64,000 bases of DNA from Fallopia convolvulus (Eukaryota > Streptophyta > Magnoliopsida > Caryophyllales > Polygonaceae). Below, piece after piece: positions 10,768 to 22,448 of this stretch. Made by a program: the position numbers and the translations under genes. The notes beneath the pieces were generated by a model. It saw only the letters and a list, made by a program, of their open reading frames with translations, did not search any database and had not been told where the DNA came from. Positions within the stretch are counted from its first letter, which is position 1. Each line of letters opens with the position of its first letter. The stretch lies in NCBI GenBank assembly GCA_964016875.1, contig OZ024719.1, positions 68,767,224 through 68,831,223 on the forward strand. The letters run 5' to 3'.

Positions 10768-12027
10768 ATGGCAGCCGTTACAACGCAAGCATCGGTGGCG
10801 AGGTTCCAGCCATCGTTTGCCAAGTCTAGCTTTCTTGGTAACACTGGAAGACTGAACAAGGCATGCCCAATTGGGATCACTACTTGTTCTTCTTCCAACA
10901 CCTCTTTGAAGGTCAATGCCAAGAAAGGCGAGTGGCTTCCCGGGTTGACTTCACCCGCCTACCTCAATGGCAGGTACGTGATCATCAACAACCTATTATA
11001 AGACATGCTAATATATAGTGTAAACTATGTTTAACAAACGAATTTCATACATTTTTCATTGGGAACGTTTTGGTTGAGACTATGTTAAGTAAGACCTAGA
11101 ATAAATCCGGGTTGGCCAACCTGACCTTAACATCATTGCCCAGTATAGTCCTGTTCAATTGGGATCCGGGAGAGATGGGGACATCCATAACCTGAACATG
11201 TCAGGAGGATGTGCCCAATAGACCCAAGAAATTTTAAGATTTTGAGTCAAGTCCAACCCGGTCTCACTAACAAAGTCAAACCAAAAGGATATGCATGTTT
11301 CATTCACTAAGAATATTTTCATTTGTTTTTGGCATTTGGTCACACACTTATATATGTTACATACTTATATGTTGAATAGTCTTCCGGGCGACAACGGATT
11401 CGACCCGTTGGCACTGGCTGAGGACCCAGAGAACCTCAAGTGGTTCGTCCAAGCAGAGCTCGTAAACGGGAGGTGGGCCATGTTGGGTGTCGCCGGAATG
11501 CTTCTGCCAGAGGTATTCACCAAGATCGGAATCCTCAACGTCCCAGCTTGGTACGATGCAGGAAAGGAAGAGTACTTCGCCTCCTCATCAACCCTATTCG
11601 TGATCGAGTTCATCCTTTTCCACTACGTTGAGATCAGAAGGTGGCAAGACATCAAGAACCCCGGAAGTGTGAACCAAGACCCAATCTTTAAGCAATACAG
11701 TTTGCCTCCTAATGAGTGTGGTTACCCTGGTGGAATCTTTAACCCCCTCAACTTCGCCCCTACTTTGGAGGCCAAGGAGAAGGAGCTCGCCAATGGTACT
11801 TTTGTTTATTTTATAGCTATTTTTATTTGAATTTTGGGGAAAAATTGCTTTGTTTAAGATTGACTAATTGGAGGTTTGGATATGCAGGGAGATTGGCAAT
11901 GTTGGCATTCTTAGGATTCCTGGTTCAGCACAATGTCACAGGGAAAGGGCCTTTTGACAACCTCTTGCAACACTTGTCTGACCCATGGCACAACACCATT
12001 ATTCAGACACTCAGTGGTGGTCAATAA
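10768..12027 (+). CDS. LHCA4: Photosystem I light-harvesting chlorophyll a/b protein Lhca4
   Basis: Three exons, 10768-10973, 11380-11795 and 11888-12027, with GT..AG introns, give 253 residues. Residues 1 to about 50 are a Ser/Thr-rich chloroplast transit peptide; AKKGEWLPGL at 51-60 starts the mature protein. Helix B carries ELVNGRWAMLG (95-105) and helix A ELANGRLAMLAFLGF (204-218), the two chlorophyll-binding signatures; the central helix includes FVIEFILFHYVEIRRWQDI. Asn98 in the first signature is the chlorophyll ligand that gives Lhca4 its low-energy red forms, where most LHC proteins have His. The C-terminal part with GKGPFDNLLQHLSDPWHNTI is typical of Lhca4. It pairs with Lhca1 in the antenna belt of PSI in the thylakoid. 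I chose the ATG at 10768 because an upstream in-frame ATG (10744) precedes a non-family sequence. No lesion is seen. Confidence 0.96.
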
Positions 12028-12659
12028 GGGGAAAAACGATAGACGAAATAGAAACGCTTAATTTGTGTTTGGTGCAAGAAAAGAGAGACAATGTCCTACT
12101 TCCTGTAACTCATCGTCTGTATCTTCTTCCTTGAATCATGGATCTATTATTCATTGAGCTATTTAATGTAAAACTGAGATATCGCCTTTCAGACTTGTGT
12201 ACAGGGTAATGCTCAAGGTGAAAGTGTTCCTTTCATATATATGGGTGTGTATTATCAGAAGACTTGCAGTCATTTGAACTCTCCATTAGCATTGAGTATG
12301 AGAGTCTCAATAGAATTTGAGTAGAAATCTAAGTTACAAGTCAAAATTGATCAAAAGGAACAATATAAACTATAAAGGGCAAGAAAGGTAAAAATCCTCC
12401 TAGTTTACAACTTAGAATCATCAGGATCATCAAGAAAAATACTGTTTTTACATAGGATAAATATGACCCTGTACGCATCCTAAGTGTATCTTTACAATAT
12501 ACAAAATAATTGTGTATTTGGCAGTGAAGACAGCCCACCACCCAATTTGTGATCCATTTAGGTAAGAAAAATGTACCTTGAGACCAACACTGCGCTCTCA
12601 TAACGTGTGTAGTTAGAAGTGAATAAGCAAAACTTTGCTCGACTACCACCAGAAAAACC
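12028..12659. other. Tail-to-tail spacer between LHCA4 and the MADS-box gene
   Basis: The LHCA4 3' UTR must occupy the left part; 12028-12240 contains AT-rich candidate polyadenylation signals. The MADS gene ends from the other side at 12660. The open frame at 12341-12691 on the minus strand lies mainly in this spacer and shows no family. Confidence 0.5.
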
Positions 12660-15600
12660 TTAGTTTTGCTGCTGCATGAAATAAATTTCAAGTTAAACCA
12701 TAGAACTCAAAAGGCCAGAACTGAAAAGACATATATGAATAGAGAAACAATTTTAGAGCTTTATATTAAACAAGAGATTTCTAACCTGTGGGTATGAATT
12801 GTCATTGTAGACAGGAATGTTACATGAGCCAGGTGGAGGTAGCCATCCTAGAATGCCATTGTTGTATATGGATCCAGGCAACTCAAAATTATTATTATTA
12901 TTAGCAACATGATCATAATTAACGGGATTATTATCTTGAAAGTTAATCCCTGATGGCTCTGCTATCATCTTGATGTCTTCTTGGAGACTTGCAGTTCCAT
13001 ATGGATGATTATTATAAGGATATTGCTCCCCCATTTGGATTCCCAAGCATGAAGCTGTCATATCATTTAAGCTGTAACAATCCTGTGTCATGTTCTCAAC
13101 TTGCCTCGAATTATCCATTTCAAATTGTTTGCCTCCTCCATTTCCATAGAATCCTGAATTCCCAGGAACTGAATTTTCTATAATATTACACTTGACGTCT
13201 CTGTAAGGAAGGAAAAGACGGGTCAATTAATTAGAGAAAATACTTCTACCAAAAAAAGGAATTGGATTGCTTCCATTATTGAATATAACAAAGTATGCAT
13301 AAGCGATTTCTTCACCTGTGCTGATATAGGCTTGTCTCATCAGGCCACATGACTTGTTGATTTTCATTGTTGGGAAACCATGGTAGTTGCTGTCCATCTT
13401 GCATTGCACCCATTACCAAAGGTAAATGCATTCCGTTCTGAAACTGAAACAATTAACAGTTTAAAAATAAGAATTGCTTGGATTCAAAGAGAGGAGGGAG
13501 AGGGAGGGAGGAGAATTACATCAGATAAACAGTTCACAACTTCACTACTGCACTCAAGAGACATGAGTCGGTGCTTTTCCAAATTTTCCTACACAAGTAA
13601 ATCATTATCGTTCAAAGCCACAAGTCTATAAGAGTTATAAATAGTCACGGAAATTAATCAGACTTTATAGTGCAACAAGAGCTCATGAATAAAAATTAAT
13701 ATCACAAACACAAATGCAAAAATATTTTTCAAATCAAACCAAATTATACCTTGCGTAAATGGATTTGATTAAGTGATTCCCTTAGCGAGTCCTCCATCTG
13801 TCTAAGATGTTCCACATTCTCGATTTTATCAGGATTGTTCCAGTAGCTGTAAAATGTAAACATGGAGCTATTATAAGCAGGCAATCATTACAACATCATA
13901 AAATGCATCTTCACATATGAAAGAGCTCAACTTCAACAGACACAAGACATTAAAGCAGACAGTCAACAGTCCAGCTCATGATCTTTATGTCAGAAAGAGA
14001 GACAGTATTACAACGTCAAAACGAACAACTTTAAGGAAGTTACAGAAAATGCTTTGACTATTTTTCTCCGCATATATCCAAGAAGAAGCAATTAAGAATT
14101 TTAAGGATCAAAGTTGTACCTCAGTCTATTATGACTATCAGAAAGTTGACTTTGTAGTACCCTCACTCCATTACTTAACTCCTATATAATGAAGCAGTGA
14201 GAAAATGAGTTAAGAAACTAATTCATTTACAGAAACGACGTTATAAGTGTGTGCTTGTGGAGAGATAAAGTTTCAACACATCATGTATTACAACTATTGA
14301 ATCAGTTATACCTCAATTGTTTGTTTGCTGCAAGAGAGGGGAAAAAAAAAGACATATTAGACAAGGTTTATAAATATATAGCATTAACCAGTACATGTAT
14401 ATTGTATCACATACCTAGAACCAAGAAAATCTTCAACATTTACGTCATGGTCTAACTTCTTGAATGTCTTTTTCAAAACCTATGTTTTCAAAACATATAT
14501 CAACACATTTTAACATCAAAAGAAAAAGTGTTTGAATAGATTTATTAAAGTAGGATGTAGATAGGTGGTATAAGAATTAGAGAATATCGAACTGAAGATT
14601 CTTACTTCAAGGCTCTCAAGTTTCCTGTAGCCATAAAAAGTCCATAAATTAGTCATAACAATGGTAGGTTAAACATAAACAAGCTAGTGACGTAGTTAGT
14701 TTAGTAAGTTGCTAACCTTTTTGCCCTTTCTTGTGGTGGTAATTGAGCAAACTGTGCAATCACTTGCTCAAAGTTGCTGAGAAGAGAATAATGTGTTAAA
14801 ACACCAATTAATAATTATGGTACAAGATGGAAAGTTACTGCTTTATCCAGAAAGACAAAATTCTATTATGCATGTTCTATCCTAAGCTTCGTTCTAGTTT
14901 CATTCTCAGCAATTAAGCAAAAACTTTTTCTAATTGCTATCATGTACATACATCTCCATCTGCAAAGAACACCTGAAAGAACATTTTTACAATCAAAAGT
15001 CAAAACTCATATATGAGTTGGTGAATGTTCAAAAGAACTATCGGTTGTGATCTAACACTAATAAGAATGTCTAAACGATTAATGGATGTTGCTTTAGATA
15101 TTAGGAATATATGATCAAAATGGTGATAGAATAGACTCCAGCCCCCCACTTATAAATCAATTCACCGGCACGAGTTAGAGCTGTCAAATCTTGAATTCAT
15201 TTATAATCAAATGGGGCTCATTGTTCCCTAGAGAAACTTAACCGTACATTATGCAATTCTCATTCACCACATAAATACTTTCCGAACAGGAAGTCATCGG
15301 TAACTCATTGGTTAGACATGACGTCTATAGTTATGCTTGAGTTTCACTAAATGCTATAATCTTGAGTAGTTAAAGACACCTTTAATGAATGCAAAGGCTA
15401 TCTAAAATTAAGGGCAAGAGATATTATATGTTTATTCAATGCAAATGACCCATACATAGTAAACAGATATCTTGTGATGAGCATATTCAAGCATTCTAAA
15501 CAGCTCAATCTCTACTATTGAAGCCATGTTTTCACAGAACCAAATTTGATGATATTGACCAAACAGTTAAATTCCTCCAGACCTATCTTATAGGATGTAA

Positions 15601-15806
15601 CAAATACAACAAGCCATATACCTGCGTTGTCCATGGAATATTGTAGGCTTCCCCGTGGGAGAGAACATAAGCAGGACTATGTCAATGTCACACAATATTG
15701 ACAATTCATCGGCTTTCTTCAGAATCCCACTCTTTCGTTTAGAATAAGTAACTTGACGGTTGCTGTTGTTATCTAATCTCTTTATCTTTAGCTTAACCCT
15801 TCCCAT
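12660..15806 (-). CDS. AGL65-like: MIKC*-type MADS-box transcription factor, AGL30/AGL65-like
   Basis: Eleven coding exons on the minus strand (15806-15622, 14776-14717, 14624-14606, 14479-14415, 14327-14312, 14181-14120, 13846-13750, 13588-13520, 13437-13316, 13200-12786, 12671-12660) close to 373 residues. The MADS domain starts MGRVKLKIKRLDNNSNRQV and contains KSGILKKADELSILCDIDIV and LLMFSPTGKP. Then come FEQVIAQFAQLPPQERAKR, LKKTFKKLDHDVNVEDFLG, and the coiled-coil K-like region with YWNNPDKIENVEHLRQMEDS. These blocks are diagnostic of the MIKC* P-type clade (AGL30, AGL65, AGL94), which forms heterodimers that regulate late pollen genes. The C-terminal part is Asn-rich. The exon 9 acceptor could instead lie six bases upstream (adding Phe-Gln), and the last exon of four codons (QQN and stop) is predicted from splice sites only. 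Intron 1 is about 845 bp. The first exons resolve the clade but not the exact orthologue. Confidence 0.92.
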
Positions 15807-17935
15807 CTTTATCTCCTCGAAATCAGTTAAGTAAAAAGCACCACTTTTGAAACTTCTTCTCTTGTTCCCACTCCTTGAACAAACAAAATTTCTCAATGTC
15901 AGAAGAGCTGGCATTGCGATCTTGCATTTAGTTTAAAATTGTCAATTAAACATACAAGAATACAAAATTAAAGAGATGCGATCATTCAATTTGCAATTCC
16001 TTCCCATCAACACCGATCCAGAGAATTAACCCCCAATTCAAGGTTACATCGATATTTAGCCCTAATTCATCCAGAGGTTCATCGAAAACAAATCAACAAG
16101 AATTGAGACTATAGAGACGCACCCAAGGAGAAGAGGAGCCGAAATTAGGGCGAGCTCGGAAGAGGGAATCAAGAGAAGGGGTATGAAAATTGGAAACCCC
16201 AAACTGGCGAAGATAAGTAATTCAATCGATCGTTGAAGAAAGCGGACAGGCAAAACGGAACATCGTGATATCTGCAACGAAAAAAAGACAATGGAGAGAG
16301 AGAGAGAGCGATGGAGGATGAAATAGAAAGAATCTGGAAGAGAGACAGGTAGGAGACAGAGGAGAAGGAAGGGGTAATGGTGAGCTTAGAAGGTGACAGG
16401 CTAAGCTTGGATTTCGGTGGATATGGAAGTAGCGAAAGAATAGGGAGATGTCAGAGAGAGGGAGAGCGCGCAACGGGTGGGGCGGGAGGGGAGCGGGGCG
16501 TCCGTCCTTCGGCGGGAATTGCAGAGCGACTCTGAGCCATGAAAATGACACACTCTGAAACTAACTATATTACGTGTCATTTTAACACATTGTATCAAAG
16601 GATTTTTTCATACCAAACCTAACAAACATCTCTTTCAAAATAATAAGAAAACAAGGCATTTATTTCCATACAAATTTATCCCTTATGGCTTTATGAGTGA
16701 CTTTAAAAACTTGGTGTTTAGATTTCCTTTATTAAAAACTTGGAACATTTGGTCCACACTTGTGTTAATGGTCATCAAGTGAGTTATATATGCTTGTATT
16801 TTTTACATGATCTTGATATATGTCAACTTTACTATTTTTGCTATAAGATGTTTTTAAACAATATCGGTCTATTATGTTCATAGATAACATTTTGTGTTCG
16901 AATGAAGGTAAATAAAAAATTAATGAGAAAAATATGATAAATGTTCTTATCATTTCTTCATTTAATTTATTGGGTTGTTTAGCGAAATATATTTTGTGGG
17001 CTGATATTGACGAGGGTGTCTATCTATACGTACATGCATGATAGGTCTATCACATAAACTTATGAGATTTCATCATAAAACTAATTGATTATAGAATAAA
17101 TAATCCAAGAATATATATACTAGACTTGTTTTACTTTCAAATCCCGACGTGGAATATATACTTTTCATAGGAAAATAGAAAACAATTATGAATACAATCA
17201 AGGGGTGATTTTCTATAAATATTTTTATAAGGGGTGGTTTTGTGTGAGTGAATGACAATAAAGGGTGGTCTTGTGCAAACAAATGACAACAAAGAATGGT
17301 TTTGTGTGAACTATTTCTTTTCTTTTTTAATAAAAAGGGTGGTTTTGTGCAAACAATTAGAGATAAGAACCCAAACATTAAATGTAAGTCCAGCCCAGTA
17401 TGTATGAAAGCCCGGTTCAAAAATGATGTGGATGGTAGTCCTTGGCCTAATGGGCTTAAGACATTTTTAGCCCATTTACAACAAGCTTCTCACTATTTGT
17501 AAGACCGTGGACTTTTTAACTCGTGGAATGTAACAAAATTATTTCACTTGATTAATTCCATATATATACATATGTCTAAATAAAGCAAGATAGTTTGTTA
17601 CATGTAAAAAGTTAATAAATTGTTGCGCAGTGTCTTTCTCCCATCCTAGCTTTCTTTTCCAAACTTTGAGATCGGATTAGTTAAGCAAAAAATGCAGTTT
17701 ATCCGATAGAGAATAAGAAAATCTCGGCCAAACTTAACAAAGATCTTCATGATCCATATTTCTTACCGAATCAGATCGACTATCTCACTGACCTTAATTC
17801 CGTTTGTAAGTTGTCGGAGGGATTTTGTTCTCTCTCTTTTGACAATTTCAACCACACATGCTTCAGATCGATTGAAACAGATCGAAAGAGAAGAAGTGTG
17901 ACGTATAGAGAAAAAAAAAGGGTAGGTTAATTTCC
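15807..17935. promoter_or_regulatory. Head-to-head intergenic region between the MADS and NPF genes
   Basis: The 2.1 kb separates two divergent starts. The MADS side (15807 to about 16560) holds its 5' UTR and a GA tract at about 16289-16309. The NPF side is AT-rich and includes a dispersed repeat copy at about 17046-17165, and short repeats of a GGGTGGTTTTGTG(C/T)-type motif at about 17225-17350. Open frames here show no protein family. Promoter elements cannot be assigned with confidence. Confidence 0.5.
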
Positions 17936-20138
17936 ATGGAAGATAGAGATGCATCTTCACGTTATTTCAAGCCTCCTCTATTTCAAGATCTGTCCAATAA
18001 CGAGGAGAAAAAAGGAGGATGGAGGGCTGTCAAATATATTCTTGGTAATTCTCATCATCATTCATCATTCATCATTCCTTATTCTTTTTCATTCTAAATA
18101 GTGATCTATTAGCTCAATTTTGTGATCATTTACCGGCAATGTATGTTTATGATATGTTCTTTTGTGTTATGTGTGTGTAACTTGAAGTGAACGAGACGTT
18201 CGAGAAATTGGCTTCAATGAGCTTGATAGCGAATATAACAGTCTACTTAAAGACCAAATACAACATGGAAGGTATAATGTTGGTGACCGTGGTGAGCATA
18301 TGGTCCGGCTCCTCCAACATCCTTTCCATAGTCGGCGCGTTGTTGTCCGATGCATGTGTGGGCCGCTTCTATACTCTTCTCATCGGCTCCGTTGCTTCTC
18401 TTTTGGTAAACAAACCAATTATACATTAACCATACTCTTACTTTCCATTAAGATACTTATAATGTGACTCAAGTAGTGCATATATATGTGTTTAGGGCAT
18501 GGGAGGAATGACCTTAACCTCAGCAACCCCTAGTTTGAGGCCACCTAATTGCATTGATCAAGTGGATTGCATTGAACCGAGCAAGTGGCAACTCGGGATC
18601 CTCTACACTTCCCTTGGACTCCTAGCCGTCGGATCAAGTTGCATAAGACCTTGCAACATAGCCTTTGGAGCCGATCAATTCAACCCGAAAACCGAGAAAG
18701 GAAAAGCCCAACTCCAACGCTTCTACAACATATGGTACTTATCCTTCACAATCTCCCTACTAATAGCTCTTACACTTGTGGTCTACATCCAAACCAACAT
18801 TAGTTGGGTGTTAGGGTTTGCAATCCCAACCGGTTGCTTCCTAATCTCAATCGCCAGCCTCATAATCGGTTGCCACACCTACGTTTACAATGACCCTCAA
18901 GGAAGTATCTTCTTAGACATGGTTAAAGTTGTTGTCGCCGCTTATAGGAAAAGAAAGATGTCTCTTAACTCGATTGATGATCAAGCTCAAGCCTTTTATG
19001 ATCCTTCTTCATGTAATGATTTTACAAGGACTCGCCATCTAAAGTTCTTTGAAAAAGCCGCTTTGATAAGCCATGGTACATTTGAGCTTACTAGTGAAGG
19101 GAAGCCGAAGAATTCTTGGAGGCTTTGTAGTGTGCAACAAGTAGAGCAATTGAAGAGTTTGATTGCCATCTTGCCCGTTTGGGTTACGAGCATTTTGTCG
19201 TTTGAAGTCATGGATCAACAAAGCACATTTGGTGTGCTCCAAGCTCTCCAAATGGACAGGTACGTAATAGATTGGTGGAACTTACTACATTATTAAAATC
19301 TCCTTACTACATTATTAAAATCTTAATGAGACTGATTCCATCATAAAACTAATTGGCATTAAGGGGATTAACTTACAAGATTATATACTAGTTTTGTTTA
19401 GTCTCAACTTTCAAATGTGAGAAACCTTAGATCCTTATCGTATTTTCTAATAACAGGAAACTCGGGTCAAGATTCCTTATACCACCCGGATGGATAGGTC
19501 TAGTATCAATGGTTGCACTCTCCATATGGATCCTAATCTACGAGCGATTCGTCATCCCTCTAATCCAAAAGCTAAAGAAGAATGAAAGTGCAAGGCTTTC
19601 CGTAAAGCAAAGGATTAGGATTGGAATCTTGATGTCAATTGGATGTATGATAGTGGCAGGATTTGTGGAGAAACAAAGAAGGAATGCAGCACTAAAATCA
19701 CAATCCTTCATCTCACCATTAAGCATATTTCATCTAATACCACAACTAGCTTTGTCGGGTATGGTGGAGGCATTCGCTTCGGTGGCCATTCTTGAGTTCT
19801 TCACCACACAAATGCCACAAAGTATGAGATCGCTTGCTGGGTCAATCTTCTACTTCAGTTTATCAATTGGGAGCTATATGAGCTCGGCAATTGTGAACAT
19901 CATTTACAAGTTGACTAAGAATGGTGATGGGCAAGCTTGGTTAGGTGGCCAAGATTTGAACAAGAATCGGCTTGATTACTTCTACTTCATTATGGCCGGG
20001 CTTGGGGGATTGAATTTGTTGTATTTCACTTTCTTTGCGAGCAAGTACGTGTTCGTTGACGAATTCGGCTCGAGTAATGCGGCGAATACAGTTGGGTTGA
20101 GTGCCATTGAAGTTAGGTTAAGTAGAGAGCTCAGTTAA
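17936..20138 (+). CDS. NPF-family (NRT1/PTR) proton-coupled transporter, NPF2-like
   Basis: Four exons, 17936-18044, 18188-18405, 18496-19259 and 19457-20138, with GT..AG introns, give 590 residues, typical for NPF. The proton-coupling motif ExxE(K/R) appears as E39-T-F-E42-K43 within NETFEKL. Twelve membrane helices are expected; SSCIRPCNIAFGADQFNP, the long central cytoplasmic loop and LKSLIAILPVW match the family. The late part MRSLAGSIFYFSLSIGSYMS and DLNKNRLDYFYFIMAGL is closest in style to the NPF2 clade (nitrate, glucosinolate and hormone transporters). NPF proteins symport H+ with nitrate, peptides or specialised metabolites at the plasma membrane or tonoplast; the substrate here is not predictable. 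The start is the only ATG upstream that gives an open N-terminus before GGWRAVKYIL. Position 37 is Val at the exon junction where Gly is usual, a minor oddity. Intron 3 contains a dispersed repeat copy. Confidence 0.94.
19322..19445. repeat. Dispersed repeat copy in NPF intron 3 (others at about 165-297 and 17046-17165)
   Basis: All three copies share, in the same order, a CCATCATAAAACTAATT-like block, a GATTATATACTAG-like block, and a GATGTGGAA/AATGTGAGA block, with about 90-130 bases total. The arrangement resembles a decayed promoter-bearing terminal repeat of a retroelement, but no ends or target duplications were found. Confidence 0.5.
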
Positions 20139-22448
20139 ATTTAACCTTCGGACATTTGATTAAGCGGTTAGGACTTCATGACATTTGATCAAGCGGTTAG
20201 GATTTCATGACAGTATTATGAATTCTTTGTGGGTTCATATTCACCCTAAGATAACCGGACACTTAGGAAGAAATACAATGTACTAAGAATTAATCTTATT
20301 ATTTTTTGAGGCATTATTTTATGTTTGATTTGAAGGAATGCACATGAAAGTGGAAAGACTTTTGATTTTAATTATAAGGTCATGCAGATAATGCTGGTTA
20401 AATTCTAGTCAGCTAGCATTTAATTCTTCTTCCACTACAAAAGAGTAGCATCTTTTTCTCCTTTTGGGGGTTTTTAATGCCTTTCTCTGAGGAAAGTGGA
20501 GCTTCACATTCAACGCGTAATTGCCATCTGCCACTTAGCTTTTAATTTGTATAATGTTTTTCAAAGTTTGTGGTCAATTTTCTTTCCATTTGTTCTTGAG
20601 CGATTTGACATATTGATAACCTAGATCAAGCTCTTAATGGTTGTTAAATTATGTCAAAAGTGTGGTTGTTTTGAATCAGTGTAAATTTAATAGTAACCAA
20701 TCTTTAGAGTAAAAATCTTGTAACCGATCGGGCTTGAATTATCCATTATAGATAAACTCTGATAATTGTGTGGTTATTTCACTTTTTTATAGAAAATCAC
20801 CTTTTATTTCTTTTCCATTTTCATTGAACCATCCTATTCCGTTTTCATCCATTATATCTTCAAATTAGAGTTAAAATATATAATTTTCCCTCTAGACCAC
20901 TTTTCATTCTTAAATGGTAGAGATTTAAAGTAAATTTAAATAAAAATTCCAATGGATTTAATTATTTCTTATATAACATATATTTCAAGTCTTTGACAAG
21001 TATTTGAACAGATATTTTGGGATTCAGGGACTCGGATCTCTCCACAGCCATAAAAGCAAAGCCGTCCAAACCTCTTTCTACTTAGATTTGCTTTGCTTAA
21101 TATGACCCTCAAGATTACATGGTCTGTCTTTGGGGAAGAAAATAGAAGAGAATGGAATCAAAAGGTGGACATGTGGGCGAGGAGAAAGTGAATGAGCATG
21201 TCCTTGCCTCCATGAAAAGGGAAACAATTAATGAGAAAAGAAAGATACATGAAAGCAAGGAAAAGAGAAAAAAAAGATGAAGTTAGAAACCATTAATGAA
21301 AATGCAAAGTGCTTGGGCCCCTATATCTACTCAATTGCCCTTCTTTCACACACAAACAACTTTTTATGAAAAGGACTCCTCAAATTTAGTTGTGGCCTGT
21401 ATTTGCTTCCACCCATAAAATATCTTAGTGCCTTGGCTCTTTTTTTTCCCTTTTGTTTTGTTTCACTTTTTAAGTCAAACATGTCCACAAACTGATGTTA
21501 CTCATCTAAACACATCAATGGAAGTACTGTGATATCCATGGTGCTAATTGGGCGTCACAGAATAGTCCAATCAGGATAATTGATTAGGTAAACTACACAA
21601 AATAACCCTTGAGTGAAACTTTCATTATTACGGCAATTGGTTCAACTTTGGCATGTCCATGGTCTACTTATTTGAAACCCATGAATGAACTTGAAAAAAG
21701 GGAATCTGAATGGAAGGTTATCTACAAAATGGACAGCAAAGTGACCTTTTTCTCTGGTTGGGTTTGTCGCCATCTCCTTTGTCTTTAATTCTTTCCTTCC
21801 TTTGTTCCCACTTTTCCCTTCTCCATTATTTACATACCACCTGTCAGTCATCAAAAATTTCATTTCAGTCAGATTTATCTGGCTGTGCTCAAAGGTGTTG
21901 CGCCTGTGGATAAGATAAAATAAAATAAAATATTTGAGCTCATTATCAAAACTTCCCTTCAAGCATTGCTGAATGCTGATCCTTTTCTAAAAATATGAAA
22001 GTAATATATACAGTTTTTCTCTCTGTATCTACAACAAGTCTATGCCCATTTCTTCTTCTGGATCAAGCATTCAAACTGGTTCTGTTCTTTCTATCTGAGG
22101 AGTGTGAAAAGGCAAACAGCATATACAAATGTGCCATGAATCAATCCCAAGCCATTATATCAAAAAGGACAGTTAGTTGATGAACAGATGAGAAAAAGAG
22201 ATTTTTTCCTCCATTATTTTGGACTTGCTATATTACATCACAGTTTCTTATAGTGAATCTACAAGTAATACCTCTTTCCCTAATTCACATCTCAAAATCA
22301 CAGGCACTGTTGCACACTTGAGTATATATACACGGAGTACATGACTAAGGCAAGAAAGGAATCAACTCTCCACATAATGTTACAAGAAAGGTGTTAAAAA
22401 AACCTTCTTAAACTAATTTACCCTCTAAAATAGGCTGACAAACAAACT
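20139..22448. other. Tail-to-tail spacer between the NPF and CDF genes
   Basis: The 2.3 kb is AT-rich and unannotatable. A direct repeat of GACATTTGATCAAGCGGTTAGGA type occurs near 20152-20210 just after the NPF stop. Short open frames (for example 21642-21962) show no family. The 3' UTR of the CDF gene must lie just left of 22449. Confidence 0.5.

Noticed and set aside
12341..12691. 116-residue minus-strand frame downstream of LHCA4
   Set aside because: Overlaps the UTRs and the last intron of the MADS gene; no similarity.
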